Shown here piece after piece: positions 1 to 13,200 of a DNA stretch of 64,000 nt. This DNA comes from Fragum whitleyi (Eukaryota > Mollusca > Bivalvia > Cardiida > Cardiidae): positions 61,342,154 through 61,406,153 of the forward strand of contig OX411551.1 of assembly GCA_948146395.1 (NCBI GenBank), in the 5' to 3' direction. Each line of letters starts with the position of its first letter. The first letter of the stretch is position 1. The translations under genes were made by a program, and so were the position numbers. The notes beneath the pieces are model-generated. The model had not been told where the DNA came from, did not search any database, and saw only the letters and a program-made list of their open reading frames with translations.

Positions 1-186
1 TTGTAAATCGTGGGTCTATGACCTTTTGGTTTTGAAATAAAACTATCTATCTATAATCAGATAATGAATCAATTGCCTGTGGGTAAGTTTCATTTTGAAG
101 AAGATATTGAAGGCATGACTCTACCGAGACTCGAATCGTTTACTGTACAATATCGGCAAGGGTCACACCACCACCTCACGCATTAC

Positions 187-623
187 CAGTTAACAACATC
201 GTGAAATTGACATTCATTTCGATCAAAACCATTCCAAAGCACTCGCACAGCGCTCCATTCATTCATTCCAAACACTTACCCAAATTCAAACACTTCAAAC
301 TCACCGAAAAAAGATAGAATCAACAACTACATTCAGAATCAATATATATAGAAAAAAAAATCGCGATTTCACTGACATAATTGAAATTGAATGCGCCTGA
401 TTGGTTCTTGAAGAAATAGGAAGCTATTTATAGAACTTGTTTGCATATTTTATTGAAGGCAGGTATTAGATATCGTTATTTATGTTCACCCCGAAGAAAA
501 TTACCGATATTGCATTACCTTCCCTTAACTTCACTCAAAATTCGTTCCACACACTTATTCAATTTCATTTCAAATACATTTCAAAAATCATTCACTTTGT
601 CAATTTCACGATGTTGTTAGCTG
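187..623. mobile_element. MITE family A, complete copy
   Basis: Terminal inverted repeats are cagttaacaacatcgtgaaa and its complement (gtcaatttcacgatgttgtt...). The internal sequence has a mirrored layout, with 'attcattccaaacact' on one side and reverse-oriented counterparts on the other. It is 437 bp and non-coding. Other copies lie at 19756, 22150, 39437, 51506 and 63190. Confidence 0.7.
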
Positions 624-639
624 TTTCCCAATCTACGAA

Positions 640-925
640 GTAGGGGGGGGGGAGGGGGTAAATTGGTTTCACCCCGCCTGTCTACTTGTCCATCCATCCG
701 TACGTCTAACCGCCCGTACACTTATTCGTTTCCGAAGAGGTGACCGTGAACTAGATTCATGAAACTTTATACAATTGTTGCTTACGAGCTAAGTAAGTGT
801 TCTATTGTTTATAGGGTCACGAAGGTCAAAGGTAAATGTCACAAATGACCTTTGTCCGAACCGTGTTCCAAAACTCGGACAGAGGGCTAATGGGCGTATT
901 TGTCCGCTTTGTACCAGATCTAGTT
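640..925 (+). mobile_element. HINE-like element, subfamily with 'gtccgctttgt' end
   Basis: A G-run is followed by a CCGT/CCAT-rich stretch, 'gtcacgaaggtcaaaggtaa' boxes, and the end tttgtccgctttgtaccaga. A second copy lies at 14290-14625. Confidence 0.45.
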
Positions 926-1085
926 TTAAAGCAAGTTGGATTAACAGAATTTATTTTACACCCTATAATTCACACTTTATAAATGAACGATTAATATCTT
1001 TTTTTTAGTATTTTAGCAAAGTATCAATATTTCATTTCTATTTGTTCTAGTTTACTCAATCGTAACACTTCTAATCTCTTTTAAG

Positions 1086-1201
1086 CTCGAACGAAAAGGT
1101 CGAACTTCATTCGATGACCGGATTCTTCTACAGCACAAGGCATCACGTGGTACGGTAGTACGTCGACGTCTTCAACAGCAACGTGAACGTCACGCTACCG
1201 A
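1086..1201 (+). CDS. Scaffold gene, first visible exon
   Basis: The acceptor is ctcttttaag and the donor CCGA|gtaagt. The exon is open in frame 0 and ends in phase 2. It encodes about 38 residues beginning LERKGRTSFDDR and ending RRRLQQQRERHAT, basic and helix-prone. Its neighbour is 8.2 kb away across an intron that holds a Tc1-like transposon. Confidence 0.7.
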
Positions 1202-4200
1202 GTAAGTTACGTCTTACGGAATTACCATTTCTTTCAGGTCTTGTTTTCTTTGGCTGTTTTCTTTATCCATTTCGAGAATGAATGAATGGAGCGCTGAGTG
1301 AGTGATGTTGAATGATTTTGATATCAGTGGGTGTCAATTTCACGATGTTTTTAGTCATAAATACACCGGGTGCTCATTTTATGAGTCAATGATATATTGA
1401 AAACATAAAGTATATTTCTCATCCGGTAAACTTTAAAATGAAAGTCAGGTGGTAAGGCTGGAGATCAGGTCGCACATACCTGTATGAGCAGCCTGATCTT
1501 TGTCTATAACTTCTGCCAAAGCAGGGATATTTTAAGATAAGCATGTTAAGGGTTGAGACGAACTGATACTCATTAAATAGAGAGGGTAATCGGGTGTGTT
1601 TTTTTTTTTTTTTTTTTTTTCATAAGATCGGTTTATTTTTATATAGTAAACAATAAAAGCTATATTTTCACGCGTGGCTGAGCCACGATTGAAAATATAG
1701 CTTTTGTTGTTCACGAATTGTAATATGAATTGATTTTTCCCGTAAAACAAACGATAATTCTGTTTCATTAATTGCAAAAATTAGACAAAAGTTGAATGTT
1801 TTAGGAGAAATTTTCTTAAAGCGCGTCATTTTGCAGGTGATTGCTATGCAACGTTCATAATCACGTCACTTATTTGGCTCCACTTAGATGACGTCTGACG
1901 TGAAATGAACGAAACCGGGATATAATTTTTTGATAATTTCACTGGTCAGGCGGTGAATTTTTCAGTGATAATCTATCGTTATTTCTCTATAATCCAACGA
2001 AAACACTAAAGAAATACAAATAGTCTTTTAAAGGCAAACGCGCGCAAATAATTTTGTCGACAGAATTTTTTGTTATCTTAAATATTTGTTAACTCAAATA
2101 GCTTGAGCAAAAATATGCAAAAAAAAATTGGGGTTCACCGTATCCGTTTTTGAGAAATTGACCCTTGAAAAAATGCATTTCTATACAATGTTTCACTGAT
2201 TTTCGAGTGATTTTGTAGATCGATGTATAGTTCGCTTAACCCCCGTTTTCTCTGACATTGAATATTCTTTTGAAATAAAAGATTCTAAAACATTTAAGGA
2301 TGAAATTACGGGTCCAATTGATACATTTTTGTATGCTTTGCTGAAATCTTCGTCCATGAACCGATGAGATATAACGCGGGTGGGCGTAGTAAAAAATAAA
2401 TAACCTTTCTTGAATTTCGCGTAAATTTTTGTACTTAACCTTAAAAACAATCAAAACTGCTCGACAGTTTTCTTTTAAATTTAGCACACTTATAGTGCAT
2501 TCAAATCCAACCTAGTTAGTACCAAAAAATAATATGTCACCGTCCTTTTTTAAGAGCAATACGCTTATTTCCGAGGCAAACCTTGGGTTTCTAAACATCG
2601 ACGTCGGAAATCAACGCTGACGACGTCGTTCTTTGTTTATCCGCAAAAGAACGCATCGCGCTTGTCTTTCAAGAACTTCGGTCATATTTTTGCAGATTTT
2701 TGATGCTTTATTAAAATGATTTGACAGACATAGTCAACATATTTAAGCAAAAAAAATTCTACGACTTCTTATTCGATTCATAAAGACAAAAGCGCTTTAA
2801 ACTATAGATAAAATTAAAAAAAAAATTAAAAGACAGACTAAGATCCCAGCAAAACAGGGGAAACATGGATTAGTTTGTCATTGGGTGACCAAAGCATTGA
2901 AAATATAGCTTAAACATTGCTGTAGTAATGAGTTTTTGACACCTTAAGGTGATGAAACAAAATGTTTATTATACTGCTGATATCAGTAAAACCATAAACG
3001 CACGCATTTTCGACATTATTTTCTTAGTTGGTGGTTTCGAAAGGTTAAAATGATGATTATACGAAAATAATGAAATGAATAAACAAATCAAGTTTGTCCT
3101 GTCTACAGTCTTAAGAAGACATTAAAGTTGAGCATGGGCCTACCATTCTATCCTAGCTAACATTTATCTTGCGGAGTCCGTACAGAGTCTGTTAACCCTA
3201 AAATCGCGGCGTCCTACAGCTACATGTAAGAAAATCGTGAAATTGACGATAGGAGTGATTTTACAATGAAATGAATAAGTTGAATGAGGGAGTTCTGAAT
3301 GAATTCATTTTTAGTTGAAACGGGTCGATCAAGTACATTTGTATAATGACGTAATATTAAATAAATAGATCCGTACATGTCTTCACATACCAATCAGAGA
3401 CTTTTAAAATTCACGCTGGTCAATGAAATCAATGAATGATTGGAGTGTTCTTAAATTTGGAGCCACTGCGATCAATTCCGGAGCGCGATGAATGATTTGT
3501 AGCGTTTTGATTGAGTCTGTTTGGCTATCCACGAATGAAGCCCTGCGCTAGTTATTCAGAATGACTGAGTGGGGTCAATTTCAGATGTTCTAAAAACAGT
3601 AAGATGCGCTCATCGTACGGTTTTACGAGTACTGGAAACCTTGCGACTCGTCGAAAAAAAAAGATTGGTTAGGCTTACCTATAGACCCAAGTCTCAAATG
3701 ATAAAAAGTAACTTATGATAATTACAAAAATATGAAAAACCACCAAACAACAAATAAAGTTAAAAGATCTCCAATTATACGTGAAGGCATGAATTTTGCG
3801 TAGGCTTAAAAGTGACGGATTTCATTTCAAATTCAATAAGCTTTACTAGTATCCGCTTACTCATTGGTGGATGGATAAGATTTATATTTCAGAAAAGAAA
3901 CGGCATATAGGTCTTATTTCTTCAGTTTTATCCTCTAAAAGACTCTGTGACGCTATCAATGTTCGCATAAAGCTGTAACAGCGCGCCTTTTTGCCCGGCA
4001 ACCTTCCGACGTCGTGTAGCAACTATAGTGACGTCAAGCTGGCGGGAAATTATCGGTTTCGTTTCACAACCATTTTCATCAATTTTAGAACAAACAGAGT
4101 TATAAATGTATCGCCGCTGTGCGGTGCATCATTTACGCGCGTATGTCTTTAAAAGAAAGCTACGTCGAGCAGATATATACAACAGCGTGTAAGAAGTGGT

Positions 4201-7200
4201 TTTTCGAGAAGGCTAAATCAAATATCTTTTTTTACGATTTCGTTCTTATTGGAGATACTCAATAATTGTATCAATAAGAACCAAACATAAAAAAGAGCAC
4301 GATGTATCGGAAAAAACATTAAAAATACACTTTTATGGGAAATGTCTCTCAAGTTAGACAAATAAACGGTAGTCTCCTTTGAAATGACAAGATAGATCTC
4401 TTTCAGACATTTTTCTTTCAAGGAAAAAAAAGAACGCTCTCTTATTCTTCTTAATCGCCTACAGAATTTACAAAAGTGTGACACATCAAGGGACCATCTA
4501 AATGGTACAAAATTTAGCGACGCTTAGCAGACTGTTTAATCTATAAAAGCTAACAAGGATCGACACTTTTTAAGTTGGAATGCGGAGCAATTCCAACTTA
4601 GATTTAACAAAACCGCAAAATGAACACAAGATAATTCCATTTCGGGTTTTCTGATAACACATATCACGTGAACAGGATGTTAATACACTTCGGCCTATTT
4701 TGTATATCTCAACTTGACAAAGACATGCAGTTTATATAATGTTGAACAATTACCCAACTATCACTTCATGTAAATTATTAACACGCTTATTTATGTTTTA
4801 AACGATATTTATTGAAACTTGCGTACGAATTTACTAGTATTACATATTTGCATTACTATATTTGGAAATCATGTGATAAGTCAAGTCCAATAAAGTCAGC
4901 TTTTGACAATGGCAATCGCCAATCACGTGATCTGCTTATTTGGTAATGTCGCGACCTGTTTTTCGTAGAAGTGTGGAAATAGCACAAGCCAATCACGTGA
5001 TCTGCTTATATGGTAATGTCGTGAGCGGTTTTTCGTAGAATTATGTTGCAACCTCTTTTAGAGGTCTAGTTTCTCTTTCGAACTTTTTACACACTTCTAC
5101 AAATAGTTTAAATGTTTTTGTGTCTAATTGTTCCGTAAAGCATCATTAGAAACGCGCAACATCTGCAGATTATTTATTTGTATTAAAATCCGATCCAGCA
5201 AATATTCTCTTTCTAATACTTCTCCAAATCAAAAACAATCAAAAAAACCCAAAACGGAACCCCATTTCCAAATCGCGCAAAAAATTTCTCTGATGGTGGA
5301 TGCAGCAAGGATCGGTGAAGGTATATTTCCACAAGTTTAAGTGGGTGATAAAAGGTCAATTTTGTCTCCAGCTTTATAGACAAAATTTACCTTGGATCAT
5401 TCACTCTAAATTGCGGACCTTTAGGCAAATATTTATCTTCTCTTTCTGCTTTTGTCCATTTTCTTTAAAATAGCTTAGACATAAATTCACTTGTGCAAAA
5501 ATACGCATGTGCGCAATCCCTCAAATATCATTGAAGATTACTACAGCCTTGGTTTTTATCAAATATCTGAACGAGTTTACCAACCTAACGTGTTTTGACT
5601 TCAGGGGCCTCTTTCAAGAAAGGTCCTACGACCGAAATTTGATCGTATCACAATCGTACGATTTTTAAAATTGGCTTTCAAGAAACATTTTTGGCTTTCA
5701 ATAAACATGTCGTATTGTTTACTTAACTCATAAATTTGCAACACCTTAAAGCTAGTCATGAATTTTGCGATTTTGACTGTGCAAGCATACATACGCATGT
5801 ACGCCCACCTTTCTTGTAAAGCACAACTCCGCCAAAGTTTCTGGTTGGATTTGGATGAAACTTTAACAGAATGTTCTTAGTCACCTGACCTTGCGCATAA
5901 AGTCACGGTTTGGTGTATTTCAGCCGCGTCTTGGAAAAAGGGGCATTCATGTAAAAAAAATCTTGTGAACGCAATGCCTTCCTCATTTATGGACCGATTT
6001 GGATGAAAGTTTCACAGAATGTTCATAGTCACCTGACCTAGTGCATATTGTCACGGTTTGGTGAATATTAGCCGCGTCATGGAAAAGGGGCCTCCATTTG
6101 AAAAATCTTGTGAACACAACTCCTCCTCCATTAATGGACCAATGTTAATGATACTTTCACAAAACGTTCCTATTCACCTGACCTAGCGCATATTTTAACG
6201 TAGTTTGATGAATTTTAGCCGTGCCATGGAAAAAGGGGGCCTTCTTGAAAAAAAATTGTGAACGCAACTCCTCCTCCATTTATGGAATGATTCGGATGAA
6301 ACTTTTCACAAAATGTTCCTAGTCACCCGACCTTGCCTATATAGTATCGGTTTGGTGAATTACAATTACGTCATGGAAAAAGGTACCTTCTTGTAAAATA
6401 CTTGTGAACGCAACTCCTCCTTTATTCATGGACTTATTTTAAAGATTTTTTACGAAATGTTCATTGTTACCTGAATTTTTGCATGTTGTTGCAGTTAAGT
6501 GAATTTCAGTCGCGTCGTGGAAAAAGGGGACTTCATGCCAAAATTCTTTTGAATACAACTCCTCCTTCAAGGAAAAAATGTCCGTTTTGTTAATTTTCTT
6601 AAAACACAAATTGTACATTTGTACAAGATGAAAGTTAGCAGCTCTTTTATCTCCCGCCGTATTCGGCGAGGGGATATAGTAATGGTCTCCGTCCGACATT
6701 TCGTCGTTTCATCGTTCCGAGGTTCCGTCACTAAACTTGTCCGGAGCATATCTCCTAAAGTATAATAGATATCGTACGATTTTTCTTCTTTAAAGAGACC
6801 CCAGGTCCCACTGGAATACCTACAATACTCATGAACAATTATGCTCTTTTCTCCTCGATTCGCGCATGGTAATCATATCATCTGCGTGTACATTGATTTA
6901 AAGTAAGCACGTATATATTTTCACGGTTTTTCTAATACAGAATTATTTTGTCTCATTTCTTCTTATTCATTATTTTTCTTTATTCAGATGCAGGCCTGTA
7001 TAGCGATTTAGGGAATTAAGCGTCTCTCGTTGTTGAAATACATTGATTAATATACGCCCGTCAAAAGACGAGACGTATTATGTGATCACCTCGGCGGTGG
7101 GCGGGAAGCGTTAGTTTCGTTAGTGGATTGATGTCACCGTCTCTTGAACGCATTCCAACTTATCAGTACTTTCAGTACTTTGATTTTATTATATACTCAG

Positions 7201-10200
7201 AACATAGAGTTTAGCGCCACTAAGTTTTAAGTTGATAAAATTTCTATCGAAATCTTTAATAACGTATCTATGTTGTCAAACGGTTAGAACAACCTTGTAG
7301 CTATTGATTAAAAACGTTTCGGATGCACGTGCATATTCAGCAAGTCTCGTGCAGTGACTGTAAAGCCAGTGCTCGTGTAAAGTGGAAAATCAACTTTTCT
7401 GTCAGAGATACTTACGTCGTGTAGCTCGTGCAATTGCTTACATTTCGATTTGAAACTCAGTCATAGCAAGGCGAAGATTGTCTACAAATGAAAGATGGCG
7501 AATAATTGGAATGAGAGAATCTGGAATGTCTTGTAGAGCCATTGCCAGACAGCTGGGGTATCACCACAGTGTCATAACACGTTTGGTACAAAAACACGCA
7601 CAGACAAACGACGTTAAGGACCGTGTCAGATCTGGACGCCCTAGAGTAACGTCTATTCGAAAGGATAGAGCACTTTTGCGTCACGTCAGACGTCTGCCCT
7701 TCACCAGTGCGCCTGTACTAAGGGACAACTGGAATACACACAGACGGGTCTCTATTTCAACAGTGCGAAATCGACTTCGGATGGCTGGGTATAAGGCACG
7801 AAGACCCCTGAAACGTCCAAAGTTACAACAGAGACACATCAATGAACGTCTAATATGGTGTAGAGCGAGGGCACGTTGGAACTTGGCATCATGGCGTCGG
7901 ATCCATTGGTCAGGTGAGTGCAGGATGTTGTTGCATGTCACCGATGGCCGAATTCGTGTTCGGAGACAACCTTACACAAATTTGCACCAAAGTACGTCCA
8001 ACCAACCTATCAGGGTGGCGGTGGCTTCGTTATGATATGGGTTTGTGTCTCCTACGGCTGTAAACTGGACCTTTAACTGACGATAAATATCGCGATAACA
8101 TCCTTTTTCCTGTGGTAATTCCACATTTTGACAATCACCCTCTTCGAACAAGACCAGTGTACATGAATGATAACGCCAGACCCCACAGAGCAAGAGTCGC
8201 GGCGGACGTTATGCAACGTGACGCCATCACCACCATTCCATGGCCGGCTTGTAGTCCCGATCTTAACCCCATCGAGCACCTGTGGGACATTTTAGGGCGC
8301 CGTATACGTAGGAGAGAGCCTCCTGTACAAAGTGTGGTTGAGTTAGAAGCAGCACTGCACCAGTAGTGGCAGCAAATCCCTCAACACAACATCCAGAGGC
8401 TGATTCGTGGCATGCCGAGGAGGGTGCGCGCAGTGATCAATGCTCACGGATTTTTCACACGCTACTGACTAAGATGAGACTGGAATTAACCGCATTTGTG
8501 TTATCTGACTTCTAAAACCAAATTTCGTGTCATAGACAACACCGTAAGCCGGCTTTGACAATAGTTTTTCATGTTTTAAAAAAAGGTGAAAATACGTCAT
8601 TTACATTTCAAGGTACAAAGTCAATAAAATTTATCACCACCCATGTATTGTTGTGAAATTGTTAAGTCAACATACCATTTTCAACATTGGAACTCAATAT
8701 TTACATCTCTGTTATTTTGAATTAATGCAGGCTCCCTGCCTTTAAAAATCTTCTGTTTAAAAACTGGTGGCGCTTTACTTCTTGTTCTGAGTATATGTAG
8801 CAGTAATACAGAGTGAGAGAGAAGACTCTGGTCTGACTGTGCAGTTTCAACTTAACTTAACGCTCACATGTCACACACAGACTCATATATCTGTGACCCA
8901 TCACGCGAAAAGGAACCATCTGTGTAGGGCATAAAGTGTCGACTCTTTCTTCAGACTGCGCGGTTAGCGCAGACTGACCTAGGGTCGAAAATTTTCGCAG
9001 TGAGCTTATTTTCTTAATCTAGAACGTTAAATCTACCTTCCAGTGAAAGAATTTTTGAAATGCGACCTCCGATTGACCAATGCTGTACCCAATCTCTTTT
9101 TCAAATATTCATTTCAAAACGTTGCTAGATGGTCCCTTTTTGCGTGACGAATCATATATAAGAAAAAGGAATTGGTTCTAGTAGAGGTCAATTAGAAGTC
9201 GAAGCTCAAAAATTCCTTCACGGAAAGGTAGATTAATTATTCTAGATTTAGAAAATTTGTATATTGCGAAAAGTTTAGACCCTTGTCAGTCTGCGCAGTC
9301 CGCGCAGTCTGACAAGGGTCGACACTTTACGCGCTACCTACGCGTGACGGATGATATATATATGAAAACAGTATCGAAGTGATGAAAGTTTATTCTCAAA
9401 ATTCCAGTTTGAAGAAAAATTTGAGTGTGAAGGCCGAGAGACTTGAAAAACGTTTGAAAGCTATACGGGAGGAAATGATATCTCGAGAACAGAAACAGAG
9501 AGAGGAAGCCGAGCGACGTCAGCTTTCCGTCTACAGAAACCAACAAGAGGTAAGTTGAGGCCAAGCGACGTCAGCTTGCCGTCGACTTTGATTGGCGGAT
9601 CGCTGTCTGAGACACAAAATATTTAAGGGATAATGGGAATATTTTTAGTGTAATTTTCGAATCAAACCATGAACAACATTTTAGGCGGCACCTTGTGTTT
9701 TTATCTAAACCATTGAAGGAAAAACTGAGCAAGGTCGCCATGTGCGTAACTATTTTCCAACGATGTTACAAGTGCATACATAAATCACTATCGTTGAGCA
9801 GACAGGACTATGATCGTTTAAAGAATCTTGTAGTCAGTGACTTTCTATAGATACATTTTATAGTGAAGATTCGGATCAGACTTTGTAAATGCACAGATTT
9901 ACCCGAGTCTGAATATGTGAGAAAAATTATATTAATGTTACACATAGGCTCAAAGAAGCGCTAAAAGTACGTTGAAAGAACGCATAATGGATGGCCTAAT
10001 CTATATCATCCTAGTCAAATTCCTTCTTTGTGGCTCACTTGGATGGCTTAGCGCGAAGCAGTTGTAACTGCCTATAAATTTATAGGCAGTTACGATTGCT
10101 TCACTAAGAGCCATTGTCGTTTGATCTTTAGAAGAGAAAAAAAATCAAACTCATATGAAAGTAGATTATCTTTCGGACCATTTGCGTGTATGAATTGTTC

Positions 10201-13200
10201 TCCTATGTCTGCGATGAAATACAGTCTTTTTGGCTCACAAAAATCTTTTAGAGACGTATAATAGAGAAACTGGGTCATCTTTAAGACAAGTTTTATTTCT
10301 TTTTATGTCTATGAAGGCTGAACAGCGTAATCAAATGTTGATCAAACGGTGGAGACACAAAGACCGCTTACGTAAGCGTCTCATCGAAGATAGGGAAGCA
10401 CAAAGAAAAATACAAGCCGAAATGAAAGTAAGTTTCCGGTCATAATGAAAGTACACTTCCTGTTGAATGTTTGTCTTTGCACAATTATTGCATTTATTTT
10501 CCGGTGAACGCCTCAGCATGTTCTACTTAACTTTGAAGTCTTAAATATCTTTAATTAATTGATTTTTTCACTCTGCACATTTGATAACATCGTGAAATTT
10601 ACGCTTAACAAACCCATTAACTAAGGATACCATTCAAGGCATTACTAACACCTACTCAAATTGTTCAAAACGATATTGCCCGAAAACCACTCCTAACGCT
10701 CCATAATTCTATTTGAATCTCTCCATATATTCAATTGGCAAGCGTAAATTTAGAAACATCTCTTCGGGCCATCAAGACATATAAAGTTATTTAGATTAGA
10801 CGGTACGTTCACCTTAACAAAGAAAGAATGGAATACCGGTTATTTCCAACGAAGTATATTCCATAATTCTTGCCTTGGCAGGTATTTGCAAAAATAACGG
10901 GCTTTCTAGGTTAAGGTAAATCAGCTTTCATACATCATCGAAAATGTAAACTTGAACAGTTAAACCGTCGTTTGGTACCAAACCCTCGTAACTTCAGCTT
11001 GAACAGGCTTAAAATTACAAGGTTTTTGGTAACCCAACGATGAAATATTAGCGGTAATTGCTGACTTATTTTGTAAGAGCCAAAAATACTGAAAAATAAA
11101 CTTGCAAAATTACGTCACTGCTAAGCCACACCATTTCAAGTGAATAATAACATAGAATTATCGATATTCAATTACTTCACTTGAATATCATACAAAACCT
11201 TTCAAACATTCAAGGCATTCAATCTAATTACAGAAACATTCCATAATAATTTACACCATATCCACTTCATGAGGTTCTTAACTGTAGAGATATATCTCTT
11301 CAAGTGAAAGACTATTGAACGAGTACTTTTCATTGGATCTAATCGATCAAGAATCATTCAATCTATCAACTAACTTTTTTTTTTCGACTAAATGACTTTT
11401 TTCGAGTGTAAATTATCACATATTTGGGCTGAATTTTAATTAACTCTTAAAACTATCCGCTAGTAGATATCAATAGCTCAGCGTTACATACTTGTAACTG
11501 TCTATATGGCTATAGGCGGTCACAATTTTTAACCCATAGCCGTCGATATAAAGGTTTATAATCATGAATATAATACTATGTTTAGCATGTCGACGTTTCT
11601 TTTTTATGTTTAATATGTATATATTTTCTAATAGTGTTTAGAAAAATGGAATGAGAGAAAGTTGTCTCAGAAAATACGTCTAGATAGACAGACCCTTATC
11701 TTACAACTAGAGGATGATCAGATGACCCACAGTATAACAGAGAGAGAACGGTTTGTGAACAGACAGAGGGAGTCACTACAAAGTAAGTTGTTGCTGAGAA
11801 TATGGTCTCTTTACAGATACTCTTAGTTTGAGGACAAACGAAGGGGGTCTCTACAATCTACAAGTTTTAAATGAGAACATGGTCTCTATATAGATACTCT
11901 TAATTTTAGGACGGACAAACGAGTCTGTTCCTAGTAACTTGTTGATGAGAACACGGTCTATTTACTGAGTAAGTTATTTATGATAACTTGGTCACTCTGA
12001 GCTCTCTACAAAGGGATTTCTACAGAGTAAGTTGGTAACAAGAGCGTCGTCTTTTTACAGATGTTCTAAGATTATTGTGAAAAGAAAACGAGTGTCTCGT
12101 GTCCCCGCAAAGTAAGTCTTTGATAAGAGCCGGTTTCTTTACAGAGACTCTCAGTTTGTAAATAGTCAAAGGGTTCATAAATAGAGTAAATTGTTTATAA
12201 GGGCATGGTCTCTTTTACGGAGACTCTCAATTAATAAACGTACAAAGGGGTCTCTATAGATTAAGTTGTTGTTAAGAGCTTGATTTCATACAGAGACTCT
12301 TTTTGTATAAAAAAAAAAGTTAGTTGTTGATATGAGCACTGTTTCACAATGACTCATAGAAAACAGACGAAATTGGTCTCTACATAGTAAATTGTTAATA
12401 CATTGAAAAGCAATCCCTAAACTGAGACTCGTTTTTTTGAAACATACGGTGCGTTTTCTACAGATTCTTCTATAAAAGATAGGTCTCGGTACTGAAACAT
12501 TTTCTATATATGGAAACAAACATATAGGGTCTTTTTTGAATTAGTTCATCATAAAAAGCCCAGGACACAGAGAGGTTAACCCAGTTCAAACAATCATAAG
12601 GTATTTTGCAATAAGGCAAGTCCCATTCAGAGTCAAGAAAATGGTGTATGTCTTCTCTGGACTACGAAGCGTTATATGAAATGAGCCCGTGCGTGTCATT
12701 TCCAACGATTTGAAATCTGCGTAAGGTGCAAATATTAAGCAGCATAGACAGGCAAATAGTGTAAAAACAAAGTAACTTTATGTTCTTCAGGTACTTTGAG
12801 ACCTTATCCAGCTACTAAACGCAAAGTGAAGACTCTGGTCAGACTGCGCTGATTCACAGGCTGGTCAGACTCTTTGCTATGCGCCTATTTGAAATTGTTG
12901 GAAATCTAACGCACAGGTTCAAATTTAAAATCATATCTAATAAACTCATTGCAGAAAAGCTTGAGACTTTGAAAGAACGGACGAGAGAACGTAAACGTCA
13001 ACGTGACGAGCTTTACGCCAAACGTTTTGAAGAGAAGCTGGCGTCAGGTGATTACACGAAATGGACGCGCCGGAAAGGTATGGTTTGTAACAATTTATTA
13101 TCTTTTCCATACAGTGATATTGCTTTGTTTTGTTTATTTATCGTCGCTACCGTAGCATGTACCCTTATGAGCGACGCCCCCAGAAGACGGTTAGTTTTTA

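Larger units (their letters stand above)
1622..5814. other. Intron 1 DNA without genes
   Basis: Nothing here supports a coding exon. Visible structure: a hairpin at 1645-1710 around 'cgtggctgagccacg', a dispersed repeat at 1843-1993 that recurs at 28588, a diverged MITE A copy, and a 70-bp direct duplication at 4915-5041 containing 'ccaatcacgtgatctgctta'. Confidence 0.6.

Noticed and set aside
4915..5041. CRISPR-like direct repeats
   Set aside because: A simple two-copy 70-bp duplication in an intron-rich eukaryotic context.
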